64,000 nt of DNA from Cupriavidus gilardii (GTDB lineage Bacteria > Pseudomonadota > Gammaproteobacteria > Burkholderiales > Burkholderiaceae). The notes beneath the pieces are model-generated. The model did not search any database. It had not been told where the DNA came from and worked only from the letters and a program-made list of their open reading frames with translations. Both the position numbers and the translations under genes were made by a program. The stretch is from NCBI RefSeq assembly GCF_013314895.1, contig NZ_JABTYE010000024.1, positions 1 through 64,000 on the forward strand, in the 5' to 3' direction. This document shows, in pieces, positions 10,304 through 17,816 of this stretch (position 1 is its first letter; every line of letters begins with the position of its first letter).

Positions 10304-10762
10304 TCAGCCCAGCGTGCGGGCGGCGTCCTTGATGGCGGCGCGGATACGCTGATAGGTGCCGCAGCGGCACAGATTGCCGGCCATCGCCTGGTCGATATCG
10401 GCATCTGTCGGCTTGCGCTTGTTGCGCAGCAGCCCGATCGCGCTCATCACCTGTCCGTTCTGGCAATAGCCGCACTGCGACACATCGTTCCTGACCCAGG
10501 CATCGAGCACCGCGCGGCCGACCTTGTCGGTGCCGGCGCCCTCGATCGTGGTGATACGCGCGCCCTGCAGCGCGGAGATCGGCGTCACGCAGGCGCGGAT
10601 CGGCTGCCCGTTCAAGTGGACCGTGCAGGCGCCGCAAGCCGCAATGCCGCAGCCGAACTTGGTGCCGGTCATCTGCAGCTGATCGCGCAGCGCCCACAGC
10701 AGCGGCGTGCTCGGATCGGCATCGACCTGCATCGGCTTGCCGTTGATTTCCAGCGTCGTCAT
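10304..10762 (-). CDS. [2Fe-2S] small subunit of the molybdenum hydroxylase
   Basis: A 152-residue electron-transfer subunit of the xanthine oxidase family. It has a plant-type ferredoxin domain with Cys38, Cys43, Cys46 and Cys58 (GCGIAACGACTVHLNG). It also has the four-helix domain with the second cluster at Cys97, Cys100, Cys132 and Cys134 (CGYCQNGQ and CRCG). It starts MTTLEINGKPMQVDADPSTP; the ATG at 10762 follows an AAGGAA site. It has no signal peptide and would travel with the Tat-exported large subunit encoded 19 bp downstream. Together they form a two-gene operon. Confidence 0.92.
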   Translation of the reverse strand: MTTLEINGKPMQVDADPSTPLLWALRDQLQMTGTKFGCGIAACGACTVHLNGQPIRACVTPISALQGARITTIEGAGTDKVGRAVLDAWVRNDVSQCGYCQNGQVMSAIGLLRNKRKPTDADIDQAMAGNLCRCGTYQRIRAAIKDAARTLG

Positions 10763-10940
10763 GGGGATCGTTCCTTGTCGTGCCGCCCCCGGATCGGACC
10801 ACCAACCGCGCGCGCGGCGACAGAGGGCGGAATGTCGTGACGCGCGAAAACGACGCAAGCATAGTGCAAAGTCGCGCGCTTGTTATGGCCGGGATCGACG
10901 CTGTCAGCGGCGTGCAAGGTTGATGACAGGCTGGTGTCAG

Positions 10941-11001
10941 ATTGGGCGAGATTGGGTGAGATTGGGCGAGATTGGGCGAGTGGGCGAGATTGGGTGAGAT
11001 C
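10941..11001. repeat. 10-bp tandem repeat, about six copies
   Basis: Units of ATTGGGCGAG (variants ATTGGGTGAG; one copy shortened by 2 bp) run head to tail. They lie in the 325-bp gap between the [2Fe-2S] subunit gene and the membrane-protein gene. The rest of this gap shows only the terminator at 11042-11063. The 10-bp period matches one DNA helical turn. Confidence 0.9.
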
Positions 11002-11041
11002 GGGACCGAAAGCGACGTTGCGACGAACGACAGACGAAAAA

Positions 11042-11063
11042 ACCGCCCGCATGGGCGGGCGGT
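11042..11063 (-). terminator. Rho-independent terminator of the small membrane-protein gene
   Basis: ACCGCCCGC (11042-11050) pairs with GCGGGCGGT (11055-11063) around a 4-nt loop. On the minus strand the stem is followed by a T-run (A-run at about 11036-11041). It lies 25 bp past the stop codon of the gene at 11088-11498. Confidence 0.85.
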
Positions 11064-11087
11064 CTGCGTGGGGCCGACGGGCGGTGT

Positions 11088-11498
11088 TCAGGCCATCGCG
11101 TTGCGCTGCGTCGGCGAGCGGCGCAGGCCCACCCACTGCAGGCAGGCAAACAGCAGCACGCCCCAGGCCTGCAGCAGCACGAAGGCGCTGCCCAGCCAGG
11201 TCGGCGACAGCCAGCCGGTGCCCAGCAGCAGCATGCAGTCGACGGCCCACAGCGCGTTGCAGACGATCACGGCCATCACCACCGCGCGCGGCATCGGCGA
11301 GCGGGTCGACAGGAAGCCGACGATGGCGGCGTAGGGCAGCAGCACCAGTCCGGCGTAACGCAGCCAGGGCGCCGGAATGGCGAACCAGTTCGACAGCACG
11401 GCGGCGTCGAACACCATCAGCAGGCCCATCAGGCCGCTGACAATGGCGTCGGCGAGCAGGACATGGCGCAGCAGGCGGGTCGGTTGGACGGTTTGCAT
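11088..11498 (-). CDS. Small integral membrane protein, function unknown
   Basis: A 136-residue protein with about four hydrophobic helices: LLADAIVSGLMGLLMVFDAA, the YAGLVLLPYAAIVGFL region, VVMAVIVCNALWAVDCMLLL, and the AFVLLLQAWGVLLFACLQW region. Short polar loops separate them, and it has a positively charged C-terminus. The ATG at 11498 has GGAGA about 6 nt upstream. It is a single-gene unit with its own terminator. I do not recognise a family with a known function. Confidence 0.75.
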   Translation of the reverse strand: MQTVQPTRLLRHVLLADAIVSGLMGLLMVFDAAVLSNWFAIPAPWLRYAGLVLLPYAAIVGFLSTRSPMPRAVVMAVIVCNALWAVDCMLLLGTGWLSPTWLGSAFVLLQAWGVLLFACLQWVGLRRSPTQRNAMA

Positions 11499-11918
11499 GG
11501 TCGGTCTCCGTAGGGGTAAAGGAAAGGGGAAGGAATCAGGGAAAGCGGTTGCGATGGCTCCATCATCGTCAACGCCCGCGCGAAATGCGATGACCTGCGA
11601 GGTAATCGCCGCCATACCGCCCTCCGGCCTTTGCTCGCTGCCTTTGCCCCCTGCCTCCCGCCCCTACCTCAAAACGCCGCCCAACGCCATCCCCAAATAC
11701 GGCCCGACTTCGCGCCTGATCGGCGCCTGACCGACATCGGCCTGACGCTATAGTCGCCCGATGCTGCCGGACCCGCGTCCGGCATGGCCCCTCGCTGCCC
11801 TGCCCGGCACGGCGCCGCATGGCAGGGGGCACTGTTTGCCGCACACTTTGCCCCCGACCTTGCCCCGCTCCGCGTTCCCGCACCGCCGGCACCACGCCAT
11901 GCGCCACCACACGTACCC
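11499..11918. other. Divergent intergenic region (420 bp)
   Basis: This separates the small membrane-protein gene (minus) from the cyclic-di-GMP gene (plus). A weak plus-strand promoter candidate is CTGACC (11727-11732), a 16-bp gap, then TATAGT (11749-11754). No RNA gene or repeat was seen. Confidence 0.4.
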
Positions 11919-14900
11919 ATGACGTCCGATCCGGAAGCTCCGTCCCTGCCCGTCCTGCCCCGCTGGCAGCGCGTCTTGCTTGCCGCGGCGCTGTTCTTCC
12001 TGCTGGCGATCGCAGGCATCGCGCTGACGCGCTATCCCGGCAACGCCGCCATCGTCTGGCTGGCCACCGCGTTCGGCGCCGGCGTGACGCTGCATCAGCC
12101 GCCGCGCGAGCGCGTCTGGATGCTGGCCGGCATGCTGGTAGCGGGCGTTGCCGCCAATGCGATGTTCGGCGATCCCTGGTGGCTGGCGCTGGTGCTGGCC
12201 GCTTCCAATGTCGCGGAGATCGTGTTCGCGACGTGGCTGGCGCCGGCCATCAGCGGCGGCGTCGGCCGGGCCAGCGCGGTGCCGCTGGCGCGCTTCGCGC
12301 TGATGATGGGCGCGACCTGCACGCTCGCGCCGATGATCGGCGCCACCGTCGGCGCCGTGGCGATTTCGAGCGCGTATGGCGGGCCGCTGGGCCACATCTG
12401 GTCGACCTGGTGGAGCGCCGACGCGATCGGCATGCTGATGCTGGTGCCGCTGTCGGTCACCTACTCGCGCGAGCGGTTGCGCGATACCTTCCGCCGCACG
12501 CGTCTGCCGCGCGTGGTCGGGCTGCTGCTGTTGACCACCGCGGTGGGAGGCGTGTCGGTGCTGCAGACGCACGACCCCTTCGGCGCGCTGTCGCTGCCGC
12601 TGGTGGTCGCCGCGCTGTTCACCAATCCCTTCGCCACCTCGCTGCTGACGCTGCTGTCGATGCTGGTCACGGTGATGCTGGGGCTGGCCGCGGCACAGGC
12701 CGGCCTGATCGATGCGCCGGCCTTCCTGACGCACGCGATGAAGCTGTCGACCAGCCTGATCCTGGTGTTCCCGGTATGCATCGCCTACCTCAGCGAACAG
12801 AATCGGCGCGACCGCAGCGAGCTGCGCGGCAGCGAACGGCGCTTCCGGCAGGCGATGCAGCATTCGGCGATCGGCATGGCGCTGGTCAGCCTCGATGGCC
12901 GCTGGCAGCAGGTCAACCGCGCGCTGTGCGAGCTGCTCGGCTACAGCGCCGCCGAGCTGAGCCGCATTCCGTTCCAGCAAATCACGCATGCCGACGACCT
13001 GGGCGCCGATCTGCGGCAGCTCGAACGGCTGGTTGCCGGCGAGATCGACAGCTACCGGATGGAGAAGCGCTATCGGCGCAAGGACGGCCGCGATATCTGG
13101 ACGCTGCTGGCGGTTTCGCTGGTGCGCGACGAAGCCGACGGGGCGCCGCTGCATTTCATCGCGCAAATCGAGGACATCCACGAACACAAGATCGCCCAGC
13201 AGCAACTGCAGGCGCTGTCGCGGCGCACCGAGCTGGCGATCGAGGCCGGCCGCGTCGGCATCTGGGAATGGGACATCGCCGCCGGCACGCTGTCGTGGGA
13301 CCACCGCATGCACGCGCTGCACGGCACCGCGGCCGACGACGGCGCGCCGGACCTCGACGGCTGGATCGCGATGGTGCATCCCGACGACGTCGCGCGCGCC
13401 CGTCACGAGATGCGCCAGGCGGTCAAGGGCACGCGGCCCTTCGATACCGAGTACCGGATTCTGCGGCCCGATGGCGAGGTGCGGCATATCCGCGCGATGG
13501 CGACGGTGTCGCGCGCCGACGACGGCACGGCGCTGTCGATGGTCGGCACCAACTGGGACATCACCGAGCACCATCGGCTGACCGAGGCCCTGTTCGAAGA
13601 GAAGGAGCGTCTGCATATCACGCTGCGATCGATCGGCGACGCGGTGATCTGCACCGACGCCTCGCTGCGCATCACCTTCATCAATCCGATCGCCGAACAG
13701 CTGACCGGCTGGACCATGGCCGAGGCCGATGGGCGGCCTCTGGCCACGGTCTTTCACGTGGTCGACGAGACCACCGGCCAGCCGATTCCCTGCCCGGTCG
13801 CCAAATGCCTGCAGACGCTGCGGCCGGTCTACCTCGAAGACGGCGCGGTGCTGCTCGGCCGCCATGGCGAGCGCCACGACGTGCAGGACTCGGCCGCGCC
13901 GGTGCTGACGCCGCGCGGCGACGTGATCGGCGCGGTGCTGGTGTTCCAGGACATCACCGCAGCGCGCGCGCTGCAGCGCAAGCTGGCGCATTCGGCGATG
14001 CACGATGCGCTGACCGGACTGCCCAACCGCATCTGGTTCGAGCAGCGGCTGCGCGAAGCCTGCGAGTCGGCGCGCGAGTTCGATCAGCACCATGCGCTGT
14101 GCTTCATCGACCTGGACCGCTTCAAGATCGTCAACGATACCGCCGGGCACGCCGCCGGCGACGTGCTGTTGCGCGAGCTCGGCCACGTGATTCGCAGCCA
14201 GGTGCGGGCGGGCGATCTGCTTGCGCGCCTGGGCGGCGACGAATTCGCGCTGCTGCTGCGCAATTGTTCGGTGGACCAGGGCGAGCGCGTCTGCCTGAAG
14301 GTCATCGACGCGATCCGCGCCCGGCGCTTCCCCTGGGAAGGCCGCGTCTACGATGTGGGCGCCAGCGTGGGCATCACCGCGATCGACAGCGAGGCGCCGC
14401 CGCTGGGCGAGCTGATGAGCCGCGCCGACGTGGCGTGCTACGCCGCCAAGGCGGCGGGCCGCAATCGCGTCTCGGTCTATCGCCGCGACGAGAGCGATGC
14501 GCGCCGCCATCATCGCGAGCTGCAGGTCGCGGCGGGCATCCATTCGGCGCTCGAGGCCAACCGCTTCCGGCTGTTCGCGCAGGAGATCCGCGCGCTGGCC
14601 CCGGAGCCTTCGTCGCCGTCGTCCACGCCTGCTACCTTGCCGTCTTCTCCGCCCGCGACCCATATCGAGATCCTGGTGCGCATGGTCGACGAGCAAGGCA
14701 GCCTGGTGATGCCCGGCGCCTTCATTCCGGCGGCCGAACGCTACGACCTGATGGGCCATGTCGACCGCTGGGTCATCCAGCATGTGCTGCGCGATTTCGG
14801 CGCACGGCTGCTGGCGGTGCCCGGGTTGTCGGTGTCGATCAACCTGTCCGCCAATTCGCTGGGCGAGCCCTTCCTGCTGCCCTTCCTGCATGCCCAGCTG

Positions 14901-15353
14901 TCGAACTCGGTGCTGCCGGCCAGCCGCATCCGCCTGGAGATCACCGAAACAGCGCTGATCAACAACATGGCCGCGGCCAACCGGCTGGTCGCCGACATGC
15001 GCAAGGCCGGCTGCACCATGGCGCTGGACGACTTCGGCGCCGGCCTGTCGTCGTTCGCCTATCTGAAGCAGTTCCCGGTCGACTATCTGAAGATCGACGG
15101 CAGCTTCATCCGGCATCTGGCCGCCAGTGCCGTCGATCGCGAAATCGTCAGTTCGATCAACGACATCGGCCACCGGCTCGGCATCCGCACCGTGGCCGAA
15201 TCGGTGGAGGACGAAGCCACGCTCGACGTGCTGCGCGAAATCGGCGTCGACTATGCGCAGGGCTATGCGATCGGCCGCCCGATGCCGCTGGAGGATTACC
15301 TGGCGCGCTGTGCCGCCGTGCAAGGCGAGGCGGCGCAGCGCCCGGGTCGGTAA
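11919..15353 (+). CDS. MASE1-PAS-PAS-PAS-GGDEF-EAL cyclic-di-GMP protein
   Basis: A 1144-residue inner-membrane signalling protein. About eight hydrophobic helices at residues 17-290 fit a MASE1 sensor. Three PAS-like units follow (about 303-425, 435-550, 560-682). The diguanylate cyclase domain has an intact GGDEF (772-776) and an inhibitory RxxD site (763-766) five residues before it. The EAL domain (about 870-1130) reads EIL at 917-919. It keeps NLSA (975-978), LEITETA (1006-1012), LDDFGAG (1036-1042), YLKIDGSF (1056-1063) and AESVE (1093-1097). A Ser/Pro/Thr-rich insert (about 893-915) precedes EIL. Both activities look possible. The start is uncertain: no clear ribosome site, and an in-frame upstream extension exists. 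Confidence 0.9.
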   Translation: MTSDPEAPSLPVLPRWQRVLLAAALFFLLAIAGIALTRYPGNAAIVWLATAFGAGVTLHQPPRERVWMLAGMLVAGVAANAMFGDPWWLALVLAASNVAEIVFATWLAPAISGGVGRASAVPLARFALMMGATCTLAPMIGATVGAVAISSAYGGPLGHIWSTWWSADAIGMLMLVPLSVTYSRERLRDTFRRTRLPRVVGLLLLTTAVGGVSVLQTHDPFGALSLPLVVAALFTNPFATSLLTLLSMLVTVMLGLAAAQAGLIDAPAFLTHAMKLSTSLILVFPVCIAYLSEQNRRDRSELRGSERRFRQAMQHSAIGMALVSLDGRWQQVNRALCELLGYSAAELSRIPFQQITHADDLGADLRQLERLVAGEIDSYRMEKRYRRKDGRDIWTLLAVSLVRDEADGAPLHFIAQIEDIHEHKIAQQQLQALSRRTELAIEAGRVGIWEWDIAAGTLSWDHRMHALHGTAADDGAPDLDGWIAMVHPDDVARARHEMRQAVKGTRPFDTEYRILRPDGEVRHIRAMATVSRADDGTALSMVGTNWDITEHHRLTEALFEEKERLHITLRSIGDAVICTDASLRITFINPIAEQLTGWTMAEADGRPLATVFHVVDETTGQPIPCPVAKCLQTLRPVYLEDGAVLLGRHGERHDVQDSAAPVLTPRGDVIGAVLVFQDITAARALQRKLAHSAMHDALTGLPNRIWFEQRLREACESAREFDQHHALCFIDLDRFKIVNDTAGHAAGDVLLRELGHVIRSQVRAGDLLARLGGDEFALLLRNCSVDQGERVCLKVIDAIRARRFPWEGRVYDVGASVGITAIDSEAPPLGELMSRADVACYAAKAAGRNRVSVYRRDESDARRHHRELQVAAGIHSALEANRFRLFAQEIRALAPEPSSPSSTPATLPSSPPATHIEILVRMVDEQGSLVMPGAFIPAAERYDLMGHVDRWVIQHVLRDFGARLLAVPGLSVSINLSANSLGEPFLLPFLHAQLSNSVLPASRIRLEITETALINNMAAANRLVADMRKAGCTMALDDFGAGLSSFAYLKQFPVDYLKIDGSFIRHLAASAVDREIVSSINDIGHRLGIRTVAESVEDEATLDVLREIGVDYAQGYAIGRPMPLEDYLARCAAVQGEAAQRPGR

Positions 15354-15354
15354 G

Positions 15355-17085
15355 TCAGCCGGCGCCGGCGCCGTCGGCCATGCCGGCCAGCAGCGGCGTG
15401 CGGGCGTCCTGCTTTGCCGGCACCGTGCCGTTCGACGCGCCGTCGGCCTCGCTCGCGCACGAGCCCAGTTGCTGGCGGTCAGGATCGATGCAGCGGCCAT
15501 CGAGGTAGCGCAGCACCACCTTCAAGGCCAGCCGGCATTGCTTGGGTGTTTGCGCAGCCTCGATCCCCGCGATCACCTCGGCATCGGCGCCCAGCGCGCG
15601 CATCAGCGCGCGTGCCATGGTCCGCTCGGCCAACGCCTGTGCGGAGCCGCGCGCCTGCAGATGTTCGATCACGCGGGTCGCAATCAGATGACTGTTCGTG
15701 TCGGCCTTGCCGGCATCGACACCCGCGCACGCCTCGGCGACGGTCTTGCCGGGCCCGGCACCTTGCGCAGTCAGGGTCTCGAGCGCCTGCCGGGCGGTCT
15801 GCGCGGCCGCTCGCGCCTCCCGTCGGCCCCGCCACCACTTCACCATCTTGTAGATCGCGAACCCCAGCCAGCACGCGCCCAATACGCCGCCGGCCACCAT
15901 CAGGCCCATCCCGGCCGTCGCGGCCGTCACCGTGGTCAGCGCGGCGACCGTCAAGCCGAGCATGGCGCCGTTGACCCCAAGCGTGCCGGAGCCGTAGGCG
16001 ATGCGCAGCTCGGCGTTGCGGGCGTCCTCCTTGGCCGATTGCCGGGCGGCGCTCACCTTGTCGTCGCAGTGCTGCAGCACGTTGCGATAGAAGGCCGTCA
16101 GTTGCCGCGTCTTCGCGTCGTCGGCGCCGCCGACGATCCCCTGCTGGCGCGTCGACAACGCTGCTGCCGCGCAGACGGTGCCCGCCGCGCCGTGCTTCTC
16201 CAGCCCGGCAAGCGCGGTGGCCAGCGGCGAGCGGCGCAGCGCTTCGCTGCGGCGTTGCCATAGCGCACTTTCCTTGCGTGCGTCGTGCCGCTGCACGATG
16301 CCGGTGACGATCTGGCTCAGGGACATCGCCACCGACGTCACGCAACCGGCGATACCGACCCCTGGCAGTGCCATGGCCACCGTCGGCAGGAAGCGGCAGA
16401 GGATCTGCGCCGCGCCGGCGCCCACCACCGCGCCCTGCACCACCGTATCGCGCGCCAGGGCAATCCCCGCCTGCCGGCGCTTGCCCTCGCTGTCGCGATA
16501 CTCGGCGCGCGCGTGGCGGTGCGCGAGAAAGGCATCGAGGCTGCCGTTGTTTCGCATGGCTTGCCGCTGCTCGCGCCGCTGCGCGCGCTCGGCAGGCAGC
16601 GCCGCCTCGATGCGAGAGGCGAGGCGCTGGCGCAGCGCCGCCTCGCAATGTCCGTGACTGCCGGCGGTCGCCGCGATCCGCTGCTGCAGATCGCCGCGCT
16701 TGCGCACCACGCGGACCCATTTCGCGAAGGTCACGGCGATTTCCACCGTCGCCAGCACGGGCATCGCCTCGGCCAGCCGGGAGCCGGCGGCGGCAAGCCA
16801 TCCGGCGGGGGACGCAGCGTGTGCAATGGACGGCAACTGGGCGGACCGCGCCGCGGTCAGAAGCGCGGCCGCTCCGGTCCAGGCCCCATAGAGCAGCGAC
16901 TCGATGCAGCGAATCCAGCCGCTCGACGCCGTCGCCTTGCCGGCGGCGATGCGGCACGCGGCGCCGCCCAGCACAACGGGTCCGGCGCCAACCTTGCCGG
17001 CCGCCGGATCCGGGGGCGGCGTCTGCCGCCATGGCGCCGACTGCGGCATACGAAGGGAAGCAAAAGCAAAACCGGTCAGGGGCAT
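15355..17085 (-). CDS. Unrecognised protein with two hydrophobic blocks
   Basis: A 576-residue, Ala/Arg-rich protein I cannot assign. The N-terminal 60 residues are Pro/Ser/Ala-rich and lack a standard signal peptide. Two long hydrophobic blocks (about 214-265 and 365-415, the second ending YKMVKWWRGRREAR) are separated by a charged, probably helical stretch. Cysteines are scattered (for example 44, 60, 147, 230, 248, 340, 405). This layout recalls type III secretion translocators or membrane-acting effectors, but no secretion genes are nearby and no TTCG-N16-TTCG box was found upstream. The ATG at 17085 has GAGGAAG 6 nt upstream. It ends 1 bp after the converging GGDEF-EAL gene. Confidence 0.6.
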   Translation of the reverse strand: MPLTGFAFASLRMPQSAPWRQTPPPDPAAGKVGAGPVVLGGAACRIAAGKATASSGWIRCIESLLYGAWTGAAALLTAARSAQLPSIAHAASPAGWLAAAGSRLAEAMPVLATVEIAVTFAKWVRVVRKRGDLQQRIAATAGSHGHCEAALRQRLASRIEAALPAERAQRREQRQAMRNNGSLDAFLAHRHARAEYRDSEGKRRQAGIALARDTVVQGAVVGAGAAQILCRFLPTVAMALPGVGIAGCVTSVAMSLSQIVTGIVQRHDARKESALWQRRSEALRRSPLATALAGLEKHGAAGTVCAAAALSTRQQGIVGGADDAKTRQLTAFYRNVLQHCDDKVSAARQSAKEDARNAELRIAYGSGTLGVNGAMLGLTVAALTTVTAATAGMGLMVAGGVLGACWLGFAIYKMVKWWRGRREARAAAQTARQALETLTAQGAGPGKTVAEACAGVDAGKADTNSHLIATRVIEHLQARGSAQALAERTMARALMRALGADAEVIAGIEAAQTPKQCRLALKVVLRYLDGRCIDPDRQQLGSCASEADGASNGTVPAKQDARTPLLAGMADGAGAG

Positions 17086-17390
17086 GATGGTCTTCCTCGC
17101 AACGGCCGCCAGGCGAGATGGCGACACATCGCAAATACACTGCGGACACAAGACCGACGCACCGTATGGTGCGGCGCACTATCGAACTCGGGATGGCGGG
17201 AATGTACGACGTGTGCAACTGCAAAAGTCACGCGGAATGCGTGCTTCTTTAGTTTCCGGGCAAGCGAATCGGAAGGACCTCGCCTTGATCTTGATCCGCA
17301 AAGGTGGGAAGGCATCGTGCGTGAACGCACAGAGACCGCGAGCGCGGCATGGCGACCGGGGGCAACGCCGACAGCGTCGCGCTATCCGGC

Positions 17391-17439
17391 GTTCGGGAAT
17401 CCGAACACGCCGACACCACGCCCACTCGGAAATCCGAAC
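17391..17439 (+). promoter_or_regulatory. Paired upstream palindromes, candidate DctD sites
   Basis: Site 1 is GTTCGGGAATCCGAAC (17391-17406), a perfect 6-4-6 inverted repeat. Site 2 is ACTCGGAAATCCGAAC (17424-17439), the same motif with three changes. They are 33 bp apart, about three helical turns. They sit roughly 70-135 bp upstream of a sigma-54 promoter, as expected for activator sites. That DctD binds them is inference from position. Confidence 0.65.
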
Positions 17440-17510
17440 GCCGCCGCCGACACGTCGGATTTTTTCCTTTCGCTTCAAGGGCTTGCAGGCCGCTTTGGCT
17501 CTGCACAAGC

Positions 17511-17526
17511 TGGCACGCCTCGTGCG
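17511..17526 (+). promoter_or_regulatory. Sigma-54 promoter of dctA
   Basis: TGGCACGCCTCGTGCG matches the sigma-54 consensus TGGCACG-N4-TTGCW, with the -24 GG and -12 GC at the correct spacing. Transcription should start near 17537, leaving a leader of about 280 nt before dctA. This fits DctB-DctD control, because DctD is a sigma-54 activator. Confidence 0.75.
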
Positions 17527-17588
17527 AACTAGGCCCCATCTATAGCGTCGCCGCCCCCCGGCCGCGCCACAACGATGGAGGAAACGAC

Positions 17589-17654
17589 ATGGCTGCCCCC
17601 GCGCCGCGCATTTGCCCCCTGCAGCGCTCCCGACAGCGTTCCCGCCTGCACTGA
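17589..17654 (+). CDS. Possible leader peptide upstream of dctA
   Basis: A 21-codon ORF that opens MAAPAPRICPLQRS and ends RLH, preceded by an excellent GGAGGA ribosome site 6 nt before the ATG. It lies inside the predicted dctA leader, about 50 nt after the inferred transcription start. dctA itself has a poor ribosome site. It may be a translated leader, or a chance ORF behind a purine run. No attenuator hairpins were identified. Confidence 0.35.
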   Translation: MAAPAPRICPLQRSRQRSRLH

Positions 17655-17740
17655 AGCCGGCCCGCGTCGCCGCACGGGCCCTTCGGCGTCCGTCGGCCCG
17701 CGCGGGGCGGTGCGCCGCCTTGCGCGTCTTGCCAGCCTTG

Positions 17741-17769
17741 TCCTTGCGTGTCCTTGCGTGTCCTTGCGT
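17741..17769. repeat. 10-bp triple repeat in the dctA leader
   Basis: Three tandem copies of TCCTTGCGTG (the last ending TT) lie about 50 bp before the dctA start codon. Confidence 0.85.
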
Positions 17770-17816
17770 TTACCAAGCTGTCCGGCCCGCGCCGGACGCC
17801 TCAGGTTTGAATCACG

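Larger units (their letters stand above)
17086..17816. other. Divergent intergenic region upstream of dctA (731 bp)
   Basis: This is the longest spacer in the left half of the window. It holds two palindromes at 17391-17439, a sigma-54 promoter at 17511-17526, a possible leader ORF at 17589-17654 and a 10-bp triple repeat at 17741-17769. A small CCGA/TCGG hairpin followed by a T-run lies at 17447-17466. Base composition is more AT-rich than the flanking genes between about 17180 and 17480. I see no RNA gene or convincing promoter for the leftward gene. Confidence 0.6.

Noticed and set aside
11748..15500. 1250-codon ORF opposite the GGDEF-EAL gene
   Set aside because: The composition is Gln/Arg/His-rich with no domains, typical of an antisense frame; the plus-strand protein has clear domains.
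17085..17560. HrpB/PIP box (TTCG-N16-TTCG) upstream of the unrecognised protein
   Set aside because: On the minus strand the nearest TTCG pair is about 29 bp apart rather than 16.
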